Of a stretch of 64,000 bases of DNA, positions 45,182 to 54,200 are shown in pieces; the stretch's first letter is position 1; every line of letters begins with the position of its first letter. The position numbers and the translations under genes were made by a program. The DNA lies in assembly GCF_029623755.1 (NCBI RefSeq), contig NZ_CP121106.1, positions 1,127,001 through 1,191,000 of the forward strand. The letters run 5' to 3'. This DNA comes from Altererythrobacter sp. CAU 1644 (GTDB lineage Bacteria; Pseudomonadota; Alphaproteobacteria; Sphingomonadales; Sphingomonadaceae). A model generated the notes under the pieces. The model ran no database searches and had not been told where the DNA came from. It saw nothing but the letters and a program-made list of their open reading frames with translations.

Positions 45182-46342
45182 ATGGCCTTGGACCTCAGCA
45201 AAGTTACCGCGCGTGGGAAACTTAAGGTGCAGCGGGAGCCGCATTGGCAGAGGCTTAGAGCCGGGTGCTTTCTCGGCTTTCGCCAATCAAAGCGTGGAAG
45301 CAAGGGAACGTGGATCGCTCGCGCCTATGACGAAGATAACCGCAAGTATCGAGTGAAGTCCCTCGGTGATTTCGGAACGCTCACCGGCAACGAAATGTTT
45401 ACAGCCGCCAAAAAGGAAGCGGAGGCGTTTGCGGAGCTTATTGAAGCTGGTGGCGAGTTTCGGGCAAAGGTCGAAACTGTAGGTGACGCCTGCCGCGAGT
45501 ATGCCAAGTCTCGGCCAGACGCGGAGTCCCGTTTCCGACGCTATGTCTACAATGACGCTATCGCCAAGGTGAAGTTGGAGAAGTTGCGCCGACGCCACGT
45601 CAAGGAATGGCGCCAGCGGCTTGAGGCGAAACCCGCATTGGTAAGTCGGCGCAAGCAAGGGCCGAAGATTTATCGCGAGCGAGCACCTTCAACCATAAAT
45701 CGAGATATGGTGGTGTTGCGTGCTGCACTAGCCAAGGTGCTCAGCGTTGGAATGCCCAACACCGAGGCGGCATGGCAAGAGCCGCTGAAAACCATCCCAA
45801 ATGCCAACGGCCGGCGAACACTCTACCTTGATCGCAATCAGCGCAGGAAATTGCTGGAGAGAATCGATGGTGAGGCCGCGCCGTTCGTCCACGCGCTGTG
45901 CCTGCTACCGCTTCGCCCAGGCGCGCTTGCCAGCCTTGCCGTCGGAGATTTCGAGAAGCGCACGTCTGAGCTTACAATCGGAAAGGATAAGTCAGGCAAA
46001 CCTCGACGCATCCAGCTACCTCAAGAAGCCGCAAAACTGCTTGCCGACCAAGCCAAGAATAAGCTTCCCAGCGCACCATTGTTCATGCGCGCCAATGGTA
46101 TGCCTTGGGACAAGAATAGCTGGAAAACCCCAATAGCCACCGCAGTGGCAGCGGCTGGTTTGCCAAGGACGGCTACGGCATACACATTGCGCCACAGCAC
46201 GATAACTGACCTAGTAAGTGCAGGCCTGCCATTGCTCACAATTGCCCAAATCTCAGGGACAAGCGCGGAGATGATTGAACGTCATTACGGACACTTGGCC
46301 AGCGACGCGGCGGTAAAAGCGCTCGGTGAATTGGCGCTATAG
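45182..46342 (+). CDS. int: Tyrosine integrase of the island
   Basis: A 386-residue recombinase. An N-terminal DNA-binding region (CFLGFRQSKRGSKGTWIARAYD, then SLGDF) is followed by a core-binding region and the catalytic domain with LLPLRPGALASL (first arginine), YTLRHSTITDL (second arginine; the usual His of HxxR is Tyr) and the nucleophile in IERHYGHL. It would cut at the tRNA-Arg 3'-end repeats to integrate or excise the element. Start at 45182 is supported by AAGGAT about 8 bp upstream; a longer frame reaching 44885 runs through the tRNA fragment and is spurious. Unusually, it lies at the end away from the intact tRNA. Confidence 0.93.
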   Translation: MALDLSKVTARGKLKVQREPHWQRLRAGCFLGFRQSKRGSKGTWIARAYDEDNRKYRVKSLGDFGTLTGNEMFTAAKKEAEAFAELIEAGGEFRAKVETVGDACREYAKSRPDAESRFRRYVYNDAIAKVKLEKLRRRHVKEWRQRLEAKPALVSRRKQGPKIYRERAPSTINRDMVVLRAALAKVLSVGMPNTEAAWQEPLKTIPNANGRRTLYLDRNQRRKLLERIDGEAAPFVHALCLLPLRPGALASLAVGDFEKRTSELTIGKDKSGKPRRIQLPQEAAKLLADQAKNKLPSAPLFMRANGMPWDKNSWKTPIATAVAAAGLPRTATAYTLRHSTITDLVSAGLPLLTIAQISGTSAEMIERHYGHLASDAAVKALGELAL

Positions 46343-46385
46343 TCACAACTGCCATGCTCGCGTTCACTAACCACCGTCTCAACCA

Positions 46386-47333
46386 TTGACCCTGGTCCTG
46401 TCATTCGCTTGTCACGGCATCGCCGTCCAAGTCGCTGATCGATTGGTCTCGCAGCAGCGAGGCCGAGCAATCAGCCCGCTCGACCAAATTGCCAACAAGC
46501 TCCTAATCTACCGTGCGCGGGACGCCATCGTATCTATGGGATACGCTGGGCAGGCCTTCATCGGGGAAATTCCGACAGACGAATGGATCGCTCAACTCCT
46601 TTCGGGCGAACCAAATGTTCGCGGGCCGGACGATAGTGGCGGTGTGCGCATGGGCCGCACTGCAAACAATTGGGACATTGGCAAGGCTGTGAGGGCCATC
46701 GGAGAGCAACTCCCCCCGTGCATCGCCGCTGGGCAAACTATTTATATCTCGGTGGTCGGCCACCAATTCAACAGGCACGGGATGGTTCGACCCTTGCTTT
46801 ATGAATTGACGTTGAGGCGGGACCAAGTCGATAAATTCTATCAGTCTCCGCGCCACTGGCGAGCGGGAGCAGGGTGCGTTAGCTCCATTGGAGTTGAAAT
46901 TGGAGATCAAGAACGCGAACGCATCTTAACCCACCTGTGTGATGCGGCGCCGCAGTTGACCCATGACGAGATTGCGGAGTTCCTGACCGCAACCATACGC
47001 AAGCATGAGCAGCCAGGCGTCGGGCCACACACATCCGCCGTAATCATTCCCCTTCCCGGCTCTGCCCCCGTCAGGTCAAAATTCTTCGCCAACGCCCCGC
47101 ATCACATCCTAATTCGGTCCCCCCAAACGGATCTTAGATTGGAAACTGGCTATTCGCCTTGGGTGATTGGTCCGGGTCTTATCAAGCCGCCGACAGCGGA
47201 TGTTGGTGGGATGATCTTCGATGCAGGCGGTATCGAGATCGCATGTGAAGGCGGTCCCCCGCCAACACGCGGCATATTAGGGGCTATGGGTTCCGTCGAT
47301 CGGTTTAAACTGCCGCCGCATTTGCGCCGTTGA
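46386..47333 (+). CDS. Ntn-hydrolase/proteasome-subunit-like protein
   Basis: A 315-residue protein. The start is TTG, the only start codon available after an in-frame stop at 46368, so the encoded order is Met-Thr-Leu-Val-Leu. Met removal would leave an N-terminal threonine, as in proteasome-type Ntn hydrolases. The following pattern GIAVQVADRLVS, then NKLLIYRARDAIVSMGYAGQAF, parallels the proteasome beta-subunit order (strand, AxDR, NKI, GxAG). The last about 100 residues are proline- and glycine-rich and not recognised. Proteolytic activity is inferred from pattern only; it may be a self-processing or defence protease. Confidence 0.55.
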   Translation: MTLVLSFACHGIAVQVADRLVSQQRGRAISPLDQIANKLLIYRARDAIVSMGYAGQAFIGEIPTDEWIAQLLSGEPNVRGPDDSGGVRMGRTANNWDIGKAVRAIGEQLPPCIAAGQTIYISVVGHQFNRHGMVRPLLYELTLRRDQVDKFYQSPRHWRAGAGCVSSIGVEIGDQERERILTHLCDAAPQLTHDEIAEFLTATIRKHEQPGVGPHTSAVIIPLPGSAPVRSKFFANAPHHILIRSPQTDLRLETGYSPWVIGPGLIKPPTADVGGMIFDAGGIEIACEGGPPPTRGILGAMGSVDRFKLPPHLRR

Positions 47334-47359
47334 CTAGAGCGATTGGCTAAGCTGACCCT

Positions 47360-48247
47360 CTAGCGCGCCGTTTGCGACTGGGCGATTTTGCATTCAACCC
47401 AGCGCGCTAGATCACCCCACATCGGCGATGGATCGACTTGATCGGCCAGTGCTATGATCTCTTGATACGAAACGCATCTAGGCGGCAACGCCTCGCTTGC
47501 AAATGACGGAAGCCAGCCGAGATCGCGGGCTTTAATTTCGGTCGGAAAGCCGCCACCGGCTGCATAGGCGATAACACAGCGAGCGGCCTTTCCGTGCAGC
47601 CGACCTAGTTCGTGGGCCAGTGCCATATTCCGCATCCACTGGAATGCCTCTCCCTTGAATGGACAGGGACTGTAGGCAGCGTTCGGATCCAAGCTAAAGA
47701 GTGACGAGATCACCTCCCAGTAACGAATCCCCTTGCCGGAAAGAGCACAACTCGCTTCTACCATGGTGCGGGGGTTGGTCTGCCGAACATAGTCCCCGTT
47801 GCATTGCCGCTGCCCCGCTCCCAAGCCAGAGGCGATTTTGCGTGTCTGGCTGCAAGAGCCACCTGGTTCCGTAAACTTGCACTCAATCACCATGATCGCG
47901 CTCGCCCCGCAGGCAATTGCATCAACCTGCGTCTGTCGAGGCTCGCACAACAGGTTTTCGGGGTCTGTCCATTCCAATTCAAGTGCCCAAGGCCCGCCAA
48001 GAGGCAAGCCAGCTTCTGCGGCGAGAGCATCGAGCACAGCGTCGCGCCGACTATTGGCCATTGCTCGGACTGTCCCAAAAACATCGATGGCTAGGGCTTG
48101 TGATGAATTGGGCTTGTCCGCCTGGACCTCGTTTCGCTTGTCACGGTGCCAAGGGAATCTCTGCCAATCCTCTATTGCCGCATACGACGCCTCAAATAGA
48201 TTGCTCCGCAAGCTGGCGAGTTTCTCGAAGGAGACGGGTGAACCCAT
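47360..48247 (-). CDS. PD-(D/E)XK nuclease-like protein (PGN_0703-like)
   Basis: A 295-residue protein with the nuclease core: QVDAIACGASAIMVIECKF, i.e. Asp, then a beta strand with Glu-Cys-Lys (ExK). Just before it is WALELEWTDPENLL, seen in PGN_0703-type putative restriction endonucleases. The start at 48247 follows the HNH gene stop by 1 bp, so both are co-translated. No methyltransferase gene accompanies them, so this is not a classical type II restriction system; a modification-dependent or other defence nuclease is plausible. It is convergent with the Ntn-hydrolase-like gene. Confidence 0.65.
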   Translation of the reverse strand: MGSPVSFEKLASLRSNLFEASYAAIEDWQRFPWHRDKRNEVQADKPNSSQALAIDVFGTVRAMANSRRDAVLDALAAEAGLPLGGPWALELEWTDPENLLCEPRQTQVDAIACGASAIMVIECKFTEPGGSCSQTRKIASGLGAGQRQCNGDYVRQTNPRTMVEASCALSGKGIRYWEVISSLFSLDPNAAYSPCPFKGEAFQWMRNMALAHELGRLHGKAARCVIAYAAGGGFPTEIKARDLGWLPSFASEALPPRCVSYQEIIALADQVDPSPMWGDLARWVECKIAQSQTAR

Positions 48248-48248
48248 G

Positions 48249-49277
48249 TCACCCAGCCCTGTGATGATCACGCAATCGATTGAGCAGCCTTCGGACCAAT
48301 TCGTCAGGATCTGCCTTCTTCCACCGGTTCATAAACCGGCAAACGATTTGCACATTTTCAGGCGTATAATGACCGTTGCTATCGATACGGTCGAGCGAAG
48401 CCAGCATTTCAGGATCGTCGCACTCCGCATCGTAGCCCAGTGGAAGGCTGGTTAGTGCGCAGAGATCTTCCTGTTCGCCCATTAGCCTGCGCAGCAGTGC
48501 CTCGCAGTCGGTGAGGCCAAGCGTAGTGTTCTTCTCCTTGGCCTTGCTCTCGACTGTCTGTCCGTTTGATTGAGAAACAGTCGCAAGCATAGTTCGCGCC
48601 ATCCGTGCGGCGGCGATCTCCTTCGGCGAGAAGACCTTCCCAACCCGTTTTTTTGAGGAAGCCTCTCTCTCTTTGAACAATGCGAGACCGTGCCATTGGT
48701 CCAACGGTTGCCCTGCCACAAGAGCGCGCGCGTAGTCGGAATAGCCCCTGTCATTCTGGACCGACTGGAATGTCGCTTCGGTCGAAAGAAAGTCGCGCGC
48801 CTTGGGATGAAGTGCTTCCCACAATAATGGGCGCCCTTCCGCGTCACGGTCGGACCACGGCTGGCAGGCCTTTTCCAGAACCCAAATTTCGGGGCCGTCC
48901 CGACCTGGATTACTAGATTCCATTAGCGATTCCGACAGGTCCCCTCGGCTTGAAATCGTCCACCAGAGCGATGGTCCTTGCCGGGAAATCCAGATGTCCC
49001 CCTCGCTATCCCTGAGTTCATCGATCAAGTTATACCAGCGACCCGCCGTTTGCTTTGTGGGCCTCTCGCCACGCGCTGTTGTGGCGCGATCAAGCGCTGT
49101 GGCGATGTAGCCCGCTCGGTCGCCGCTTTGCCAGAACGAGTGCAATTCTACGTTGTCGTATGTCAGGATCGTGCTGTTGGCCTTCGCCCGAGGCCAAAGC
49201 GCGTTGGCCTCTCCCATATTGGCAATATAGACTTTGCTCATACCTTTGACGCCCCCATTGGCCACCCGATCTGTCAT
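48249..49277 (-). CDS. HNH-type endonuclease-like protein
   Basis: A 342-residue protein. The C-terminal about 70 residues show an HNH/recombination-endonuclease-like core: CALTSLPLGY, then SLDRIDSNGHYTPENVQIVCRFMNRWK, with the Asp-Arg-Ile-Asp and N-V-Q motif of such nucleases. The N-terminal 200 residues are not recognised; they include SDRDAEGRPLLWEALHP. The start at 49277 is favoured by AAGGGGG 6 bp upstream; an ATG at 49241 (MSKVYIANMGE) is the alternative. It is coupled to the PD-(D/E)XK gene downstream; together they may be a two-nuclease defence module. Confidence 0.6.
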   Translation of the reverse strand: MTDRVANGGVKGMSKVYIANMGEANALWPRAKANSTILTYDNVELHSFWQSGDRAGYIATALDRATTARGERPTKQTAGRWYNLIDELRDSEGDIWISRQGPSLWWTISSRGDLSESLMESSNPGRDGPEIWVLEKACQPWSDRDAEGRPLLWEALHPKARDFLSTEATFQSVQNDRGYSDYARALVAGQPLDQWHGLALFKEREASSKKRVGKVFSPKEIAAARMARTMLATVSQSNGQTVESKAKEKNTTLGLTDCEALLRRLMGEQEDLCALTSLPLGYDAECDDPEMLASLDRIDSNGHYTPENVQIVCRFMNRWKKADPDELVRRLLNRLRDHHRAG

Positions 49278-49407
49278 AGGTGCCCCCTTCGCTGTGTCGC
49301 TGGAAGCAACCGCTTCAATCAGCCCTACACAATTGTCCAACGGTCTACGTCATTGCCTTGCCAATTACGCAGTGGCAAACACACTTGAAATCATTTGGGG
49401 GCAGAAA

Positions 49408-49785
49408 ATGGATTTTTCCGTAGACCGGGATTTTGTTCGTGTTGGTGACAAGTCTTACGCAATAAACAAGATCAATTCGGTCGAAGTAAGGACAACGACC
49501 CAGAAGGGGTCGCGTGCATATATTGCCTTCTGGATCATCGCAGGTTTGTTCGCGATTGGCTTGCTGGGCGCATTTGCCTCTGGCGAAGGCGTATTCGGCA
49601 TGTTTGCCTTCGTTGCCATCTGCGGCTTGCTCGGCTGGCTTTCATATCGAAAGCGGGCAGACACCAATACCTACGCACTTTTGCTCGTTACTTCGAGCGG
49701 CGAAGCAACAGCCGTGACCACCACTGACAAGGATCAGGTTGCCTCAATCCGTAAGGAAATCGAGGGAGCAATTTCGGCTCGCTAA
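49408..49785 (+). CDS. Small membrane protein with a two-helix core (DUF6232-like)
   Basis: A 125-residue protein. A soluble N-terminal part (FSVDRDFVRVGDKSYAINKINSVEVRTT) precedes two adjacent hydrophobic helices (AYIAFWIIAGLFAIGLLGAFA and FGMFAFVAICGLLGWLSY), then a second soluble part (LLVTSSGEATAVTTTDKDQVASI). The order resembles DUF6232-type small membrane proteins of unknown function. GGGGG about 8 bp before the ATG at 49408 decides the start. It is 44 bp from the zinc-ribbon gene downstream on the same strand. Confidence 0.6.
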   Translation: MDFSVDRDFVRVGDKSYAINKINSVEVRTTTQKGSRAYIAFWIIAGLFAIGLLGAFASGEGVFGMFAFVAICGLLGWLSYRKRADTNTYALLLVTSSGEATAVTTTDKDQVASIRKEIEGAISAR

Positions 49786-49829
49786 GGTAAAGGTAAATTC
49801 ACGCGCAAACATGGAGATCGCCTACTCAT

Positions 49830-50444
49830 ATGTCTGAAGAAGTGAAGCAAGGTCGGCCTGTTTGTGGTCAGTGCGGCAAGCCTGCCGTAATGATGATTGA
49901 TGAAATACCATTGTGCATTGATTGCGAGTATAAATTTCAGCAATCGCGATGGATGGTGTTCGCGCAGAACGCTGCAATGTATAACATGGCTGACAGGCAA
50001 ATGGTCGCGGTCACCGGAATGCCGCACCTTTCATCGCAAATCGACATACCAAACGCACCCGTGCCGCCCATTCACTACAACAATCAAAACGTGACCGTTC
50101 AGGGCGGGACTGTTGGCGCGATCAACTTCGGAAACGTCAACGATATTCAGGTCAACCTTCAAGCGCTAACCCAACACGGCGAGATCGGCGTAGCAGACGC
50201 ATTGGCGAATATGACCAATGCAATTCTGGAAACTCATGAACTCGCGGAAGCACAAAAAAATGAGTTGCTTGAGCAACTCGCGTTCTTGTCGTCGCAAGCA
50301 ACGGCGCAACCGCAAGAGCGGAAGCCGGGTATGATCAAGTCGGTGCTTGGAGCGATCGGCGAGGGCGCTGGTGCTATTAAGAGCATCGCCGATGCCTGGG
50401 GCGCGGTGGCGCCGTTGTTGCAGGGCCATTTTGGTATCGGTTAG
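49830..50444 (+). CDS. Zinc-ribbon protein with a glycine-rich central strand region
   Basis: A 204-residue protein. Residues about 12-33 hold CGQCGK and CIDCEY, a four-cysteine zinc ribbon. The centre has NNQNVTVQGGTVGAINFGNVN, a repeated short-strand pattern like that seen in some NTPase- or protease-linked defence proteins. A helical stretch (ADALANMTNAILETHELAEAQKNELLEQLAFL) and a glycine/alanine-rich hydrophobic tail (SVLGAIGEGAGAIKSIADAWGAVAPLL) follow; the tail could insert in a membrane. Family not recognised. Probably co-transcribed with the small membrane protein upstream; a sensor-plus-membrane-effector pair is a speculation. Confidence 0.6.
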   Translation: MSEEVKQGRPVCGQCGKPAVMMIDEIPLCIDCEYKFQQSRWMVFAQNAAMYNMADRQMVAVTGMPHLSSQIDIPNAPVPPIHYNNQNVTVQGGTVGAINFGNVNDIQVNLQALTQHGEIGVADALANMTNAILETHELAEAQKNELLEQLAFLSSQATAQPQERKPGMIKSVLGAIGEGAGAIKSIADAWGAVAPLLQGHFGIG

Positions 50445-50501
50445 GCATCAAACTTTCTTCGGCCTATGCAATGATGCGAAGGCAGCAACGCCGATTTGAA
50501 G

Positions 50502-50843
50502 TCATTCATCGTTTGCCGGGTCTGACACTCGGTCGGCCGCCTCTTGCATGGCTTCCATAGCCTGTTGAGCATCTTCATTCGCCTCATTGCGGTCCGGCGT
50601 TTCCGGGAAGGAATCACGGCCTTTATACTTGGCGGTCATGCAATTGATGCCTGCGTGCGTGTGCCACAACCTGTATTCCTCCTCGTCACCTTCGCGAAGG
50701 TAGGTTGCTGCCACATCGCGTGCTGCATCGCATATCTCGCCGTTGGTGCCGGTGCGTTTGACCATCTGATAGCGCTCCTCGGCTTCCGCTCCGGCGTTGG
50801 TGCAACCTGCGAGTATTAAGCTCAGCATCAAAATTTGGCGCAT
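50502..50843 (-). CDS. Small lipoprotein, unknown function
   Basis: A 113-residue protein with a lipoprotein signal (MRQILMLSLILAGC, lipobox LAGC). The mature part is charged (AEERYQMVKRTG, then CDAARDVAATYLREGDEEEYRLWHTHAGINC with two cysteines, and an acidic C-terminal tail). No family recognised. The start at 50843 is set by the signal peptide; longer frames upstream are non-conserved. It is convergent with the zinc-ribbon gene. Confidence 0.55.
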   Translation of the reverse strand: MRQILMLSLILAGCTNAGAEAEERYQMVKRTGTNGEICDAARDVAATYLREGDEEEYRLWHTHAGINCMTAKYKGRDSFPETPDRNEANEDAQQAMEAMQEAADRVSDPANDE

Positions 50844-51258
50844 GGCATTCCCGTGCTCTGCCGCGCCGCCCGCCAGCCGGGTCGGTTGATCGACGCGAAC
50901 ACAAGAACACGCCCCCGCGTATTCCCAAGAAGGTATTTTATTTCGCAGGCCGCCCGACCTGAAGGTCGAGAGCCTTGTGTTCACCGCCGATTGCGGGTCA
51001 CCTCTTCCGATCAAAGTTGAGGCAACAATCAGACATTATTTCGGTATCGTCGGTTTGTCCATTTGCGAGCACGGACAGTGAGTTTTTAGATCGCGCGCAG
51101 ATGCGAGGATGAATGCAGTCACCCTTTATGATCGATCGTCCGTGATTTAGGGTCCGCGAGATTCCATCGCGACTGATGCTCAAACCAGCAGGTGTCGTGT
51201 CCAAACCACCCCACCTTTCTTGGGTGGGTCCATCGATGTTACAGAGAAAGCGGCTACT
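50844..51258. other. 415-bp region without a recognised gene
   Basis: Between the lipoprotein start and the end of the SIR2 gene. Short frames exist (for example 50998-51204) but have no typical start context or recognisable product. I see no tRNA, strong hairpin-plus-T terminator or repeat here. The lipoprotein promoter should lie at its left end. Confidence 0.5.
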
Positions 51259-54200
51259 TCAATCGGCCCTGCACATTTGCCGCAATCGCCAAAATGCTGG
51301 CTCTGCTGCAAGATTGGCATCGGCCGATAGAATGCGATCCAACGTTTCTGCTAGGTCGCGAGGAGGCGGTGAAGAACGATCCAAGATCGAACTAAGCAAC
51401 ATGAGACATGCTTGGGGATGGAGTTCCAGATGGTTCTCGTCGTCATCAAGTCCCAGTCCGAAGGAAAGTTCATATCGCTGAATTGGGCAAACCAAGTCGA
51501 GGACAAGGGCAACCGCACGTTCAAATGCTCCGCCTGTCAGTCCCGGAAGGTGAGCTAGATTCTCAGATACCTCGTGCGTCCTGGCCGATACGTCATTGGG
51601 CCAATAGTCGAGCAGGAATGGTGCCACCACGTTATCCCAGTATCTCTCGCGGTCCTGGGCCGTACTCTTCTGTCGCATGAGAGATGTGAGTTCCCACGCC
51701 ATTCTAGCAAGCACGTTATTTGGCATTCGTGTCAGTGCCCGCCGGCATTCAACGCTTGTCAGTTCGAAGCCGCCAACACCTTCAATGATCGCAAGCGCAG
51801 CGCCGACTAGAGCCCCAGAAAGCTGCTCTCTGGTTGCCTCCTCCGTGCGGTCATGTTCAAGGGCATGAAGGATTGCGCCCTTAAGTAAATTGAACATCTC
51901 GGAATACTGCGGAGCCACAGAACGCGCGATGACGCTCATCAATTCCACCGCCTCGTCATTTTCCTCGACTAGCTCTGGCAGAAGATTGGCGTCCACCCAC
52001 TCGGGCGCGATCGTCCGAAGAAACGCGAATTGCTGTAATAGCGCGCCCCGAGCAATAAGTCCGGCTCTCCCCGACATGTTTGCTAGTAAGTCGAAGCGTT
52101 CCTTAAGGCTGTCTGCTATTCCATAGCCAGGAGGCAGTCGCATCTCGTCGAGCATGGAAACAAGGCTGTCTGATATGATGCCTATCGGGTGCGAAAAAAC
52201 CAATTCGGCTAACGGGCGCTCATAGTCACCGTCATCGAGCGCAAGCGCACCAGCCGCCAGTTGATCCCAAAGCCTCAGAATTTTCGGGAAGGTCGGGTCT
52301 GCGGTAGTGCGGGCATTTTGCTCGATGATACTCGCAAGCTGATAGGCAACTGGCGAGAGCCTTTCGTTCGGAACTTCCGAGATGACGTCAAGTATCTCGG
52401 AGAGCGGTGGGAGATCTTCGGGAAGCTCCTCTGTTCCTCTTGCTCCATAGAGGCCCAACAAGGGTTGCCAGCGATGCGATGGAAACTCTCCAGTCTCGAG
52501 CGCGCTGCAAAGGGCTGAAAATGCGCGTCTTGGTTCGTTGCGAGCGAATACAGTCCAGAGGTCCGCCTGTTCGATGCGGTTTGAACTCTCGAATGCTTCA
52601 GCACTTTCGAGAAGTTCGTCATCGGTGACCTGATCCAAAACTCGAATGTCAGCAGAATAGCCCGATCCAGACCAACTCGGGCTGTAGAGATGGGCAAAGA
52701 TTGGCATCTCGCGAGGGAGATCAGGATATGATCGATATAGTCTAGCTAGGCGATTTGCCGTAGGGCGCGACAACCGGCCACCAGCACTACGGATGCGAGC
52801 CAGTTCACGGGCTGTATAAAGCGCCCGCGCGTAAGAGCGATTTCCCCTTTGAGCGATCCGATTGATCACGTCGGGAAGCATTCCGGCTAGGATGGCCCTT
52901 TCAATCTTTTGTCGTGTCGCAGGAACCAGCCTGTTCCATCGTCGGCAATAGTATCGGACTAACTCCGAACATTTGTCAGATTGCCAATATCTCTGACGCG
53001 TCGTGCCTCGCAGATACCTCTCAATTCGTCGGTCAGCCTCGCGATCTCCTTCAATAGCGGCCCAAGCAGCAAGGCGTTTGAAAATTATCGGTTCACGATC
53101 ACACCACGCCGCGGCAATGTTGCTTGCGCGCGCAACATCTCGACTAAAGATTCTCCGCCAGAGGCCCGTCATCATTCGGACGATCGGTGCAAACCTGTCA
53201 TTGTTCGCGTCGGGCTGATTGAGACGCCAGGCACCTCTATGTCGATCACTGGTATCGACAAGTCCCTCTCCCTCCTCAGGAGCATGAACTAGGGCCAAAT
53301 CATAAGACATCAGATCGCCGTCGGGCTGGAGTATACCCGCGTCGTTTCCAAGCTCGACAGCCTCGCTCAGAGCGCGATCAAGAGCGAGCAATAGGCGCTC
53401 TTCGCCACGAGTATCCTCAGGCCACCGCCCTAAGAGGCGCCGCCAATCTCTCTCATTCGCGCGAAAATGAAAATGCGCCAAGTCGTGGATATTTGCTGGC
53501 TCGCTTTCCGGCTCATCATCCTCGCGCCACCGAAACTTTTTATCAACTCGCAAGCGTGGTTCTAATAACTCAACAATATCACGAATGCGATTGGCCGTTA
53601 TCTCTGGTCCTCTGCGAATGCGTCCAAATCGGTTTGGCGGATGGCGAAGGTTGGCTTGAACGAATAGCGTCCAATACTGACGATAGAGATCAGGGAGGGG
53701 ATCGTGCTGTGAACGCAACAAAGCATCCACCGCGCGAGCGATCTCAATCTTGGTCGAGTCGTCCGCCCCAGCCGCATATTCGGCTGCCTCTCGCTCAGCC
53801 AGGCGATTTCTAAACCACGAGACAAAGGTCCAAGTCTCGTCCCCCTCTACTGGAAGCAGTTCATCGAGCCACCGGGGATCTTGCGCTTGATCGGCTGCGA
53901 CGCCAACGCTTGCGACTTCCTTTGTCAAATAGACAAAGCTTGAACGACGTTCCGTGGTCGTTTCACTTGGACTTACCGAAGCAATTTCAGACAGATGTTC
54001 GGTTGCCCATTCTAATGGCTGGCGCGCAAACTGCGCCCAACTATTGAGAGTGCGATATAGCGCGCTGTGGTCATGTTCTGGCGCTGGATAAACTAGGGGC
54101 CGTACACCTTTCCCGCGCCAGGCTTCTCGTAGCGATCCGGCGTCGTTCTCCGTGTCACCGACAAGAGCGAATGCCGGTTTGAGGTCAGGGAAGTTTAGGC

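Noticed and set aside
50998..51204. Short minus-strand frame in the 415-bp gap
   Set aside because: No Shine-Dalgarno sequence, no recognisable product and composition unlike the neighbours.
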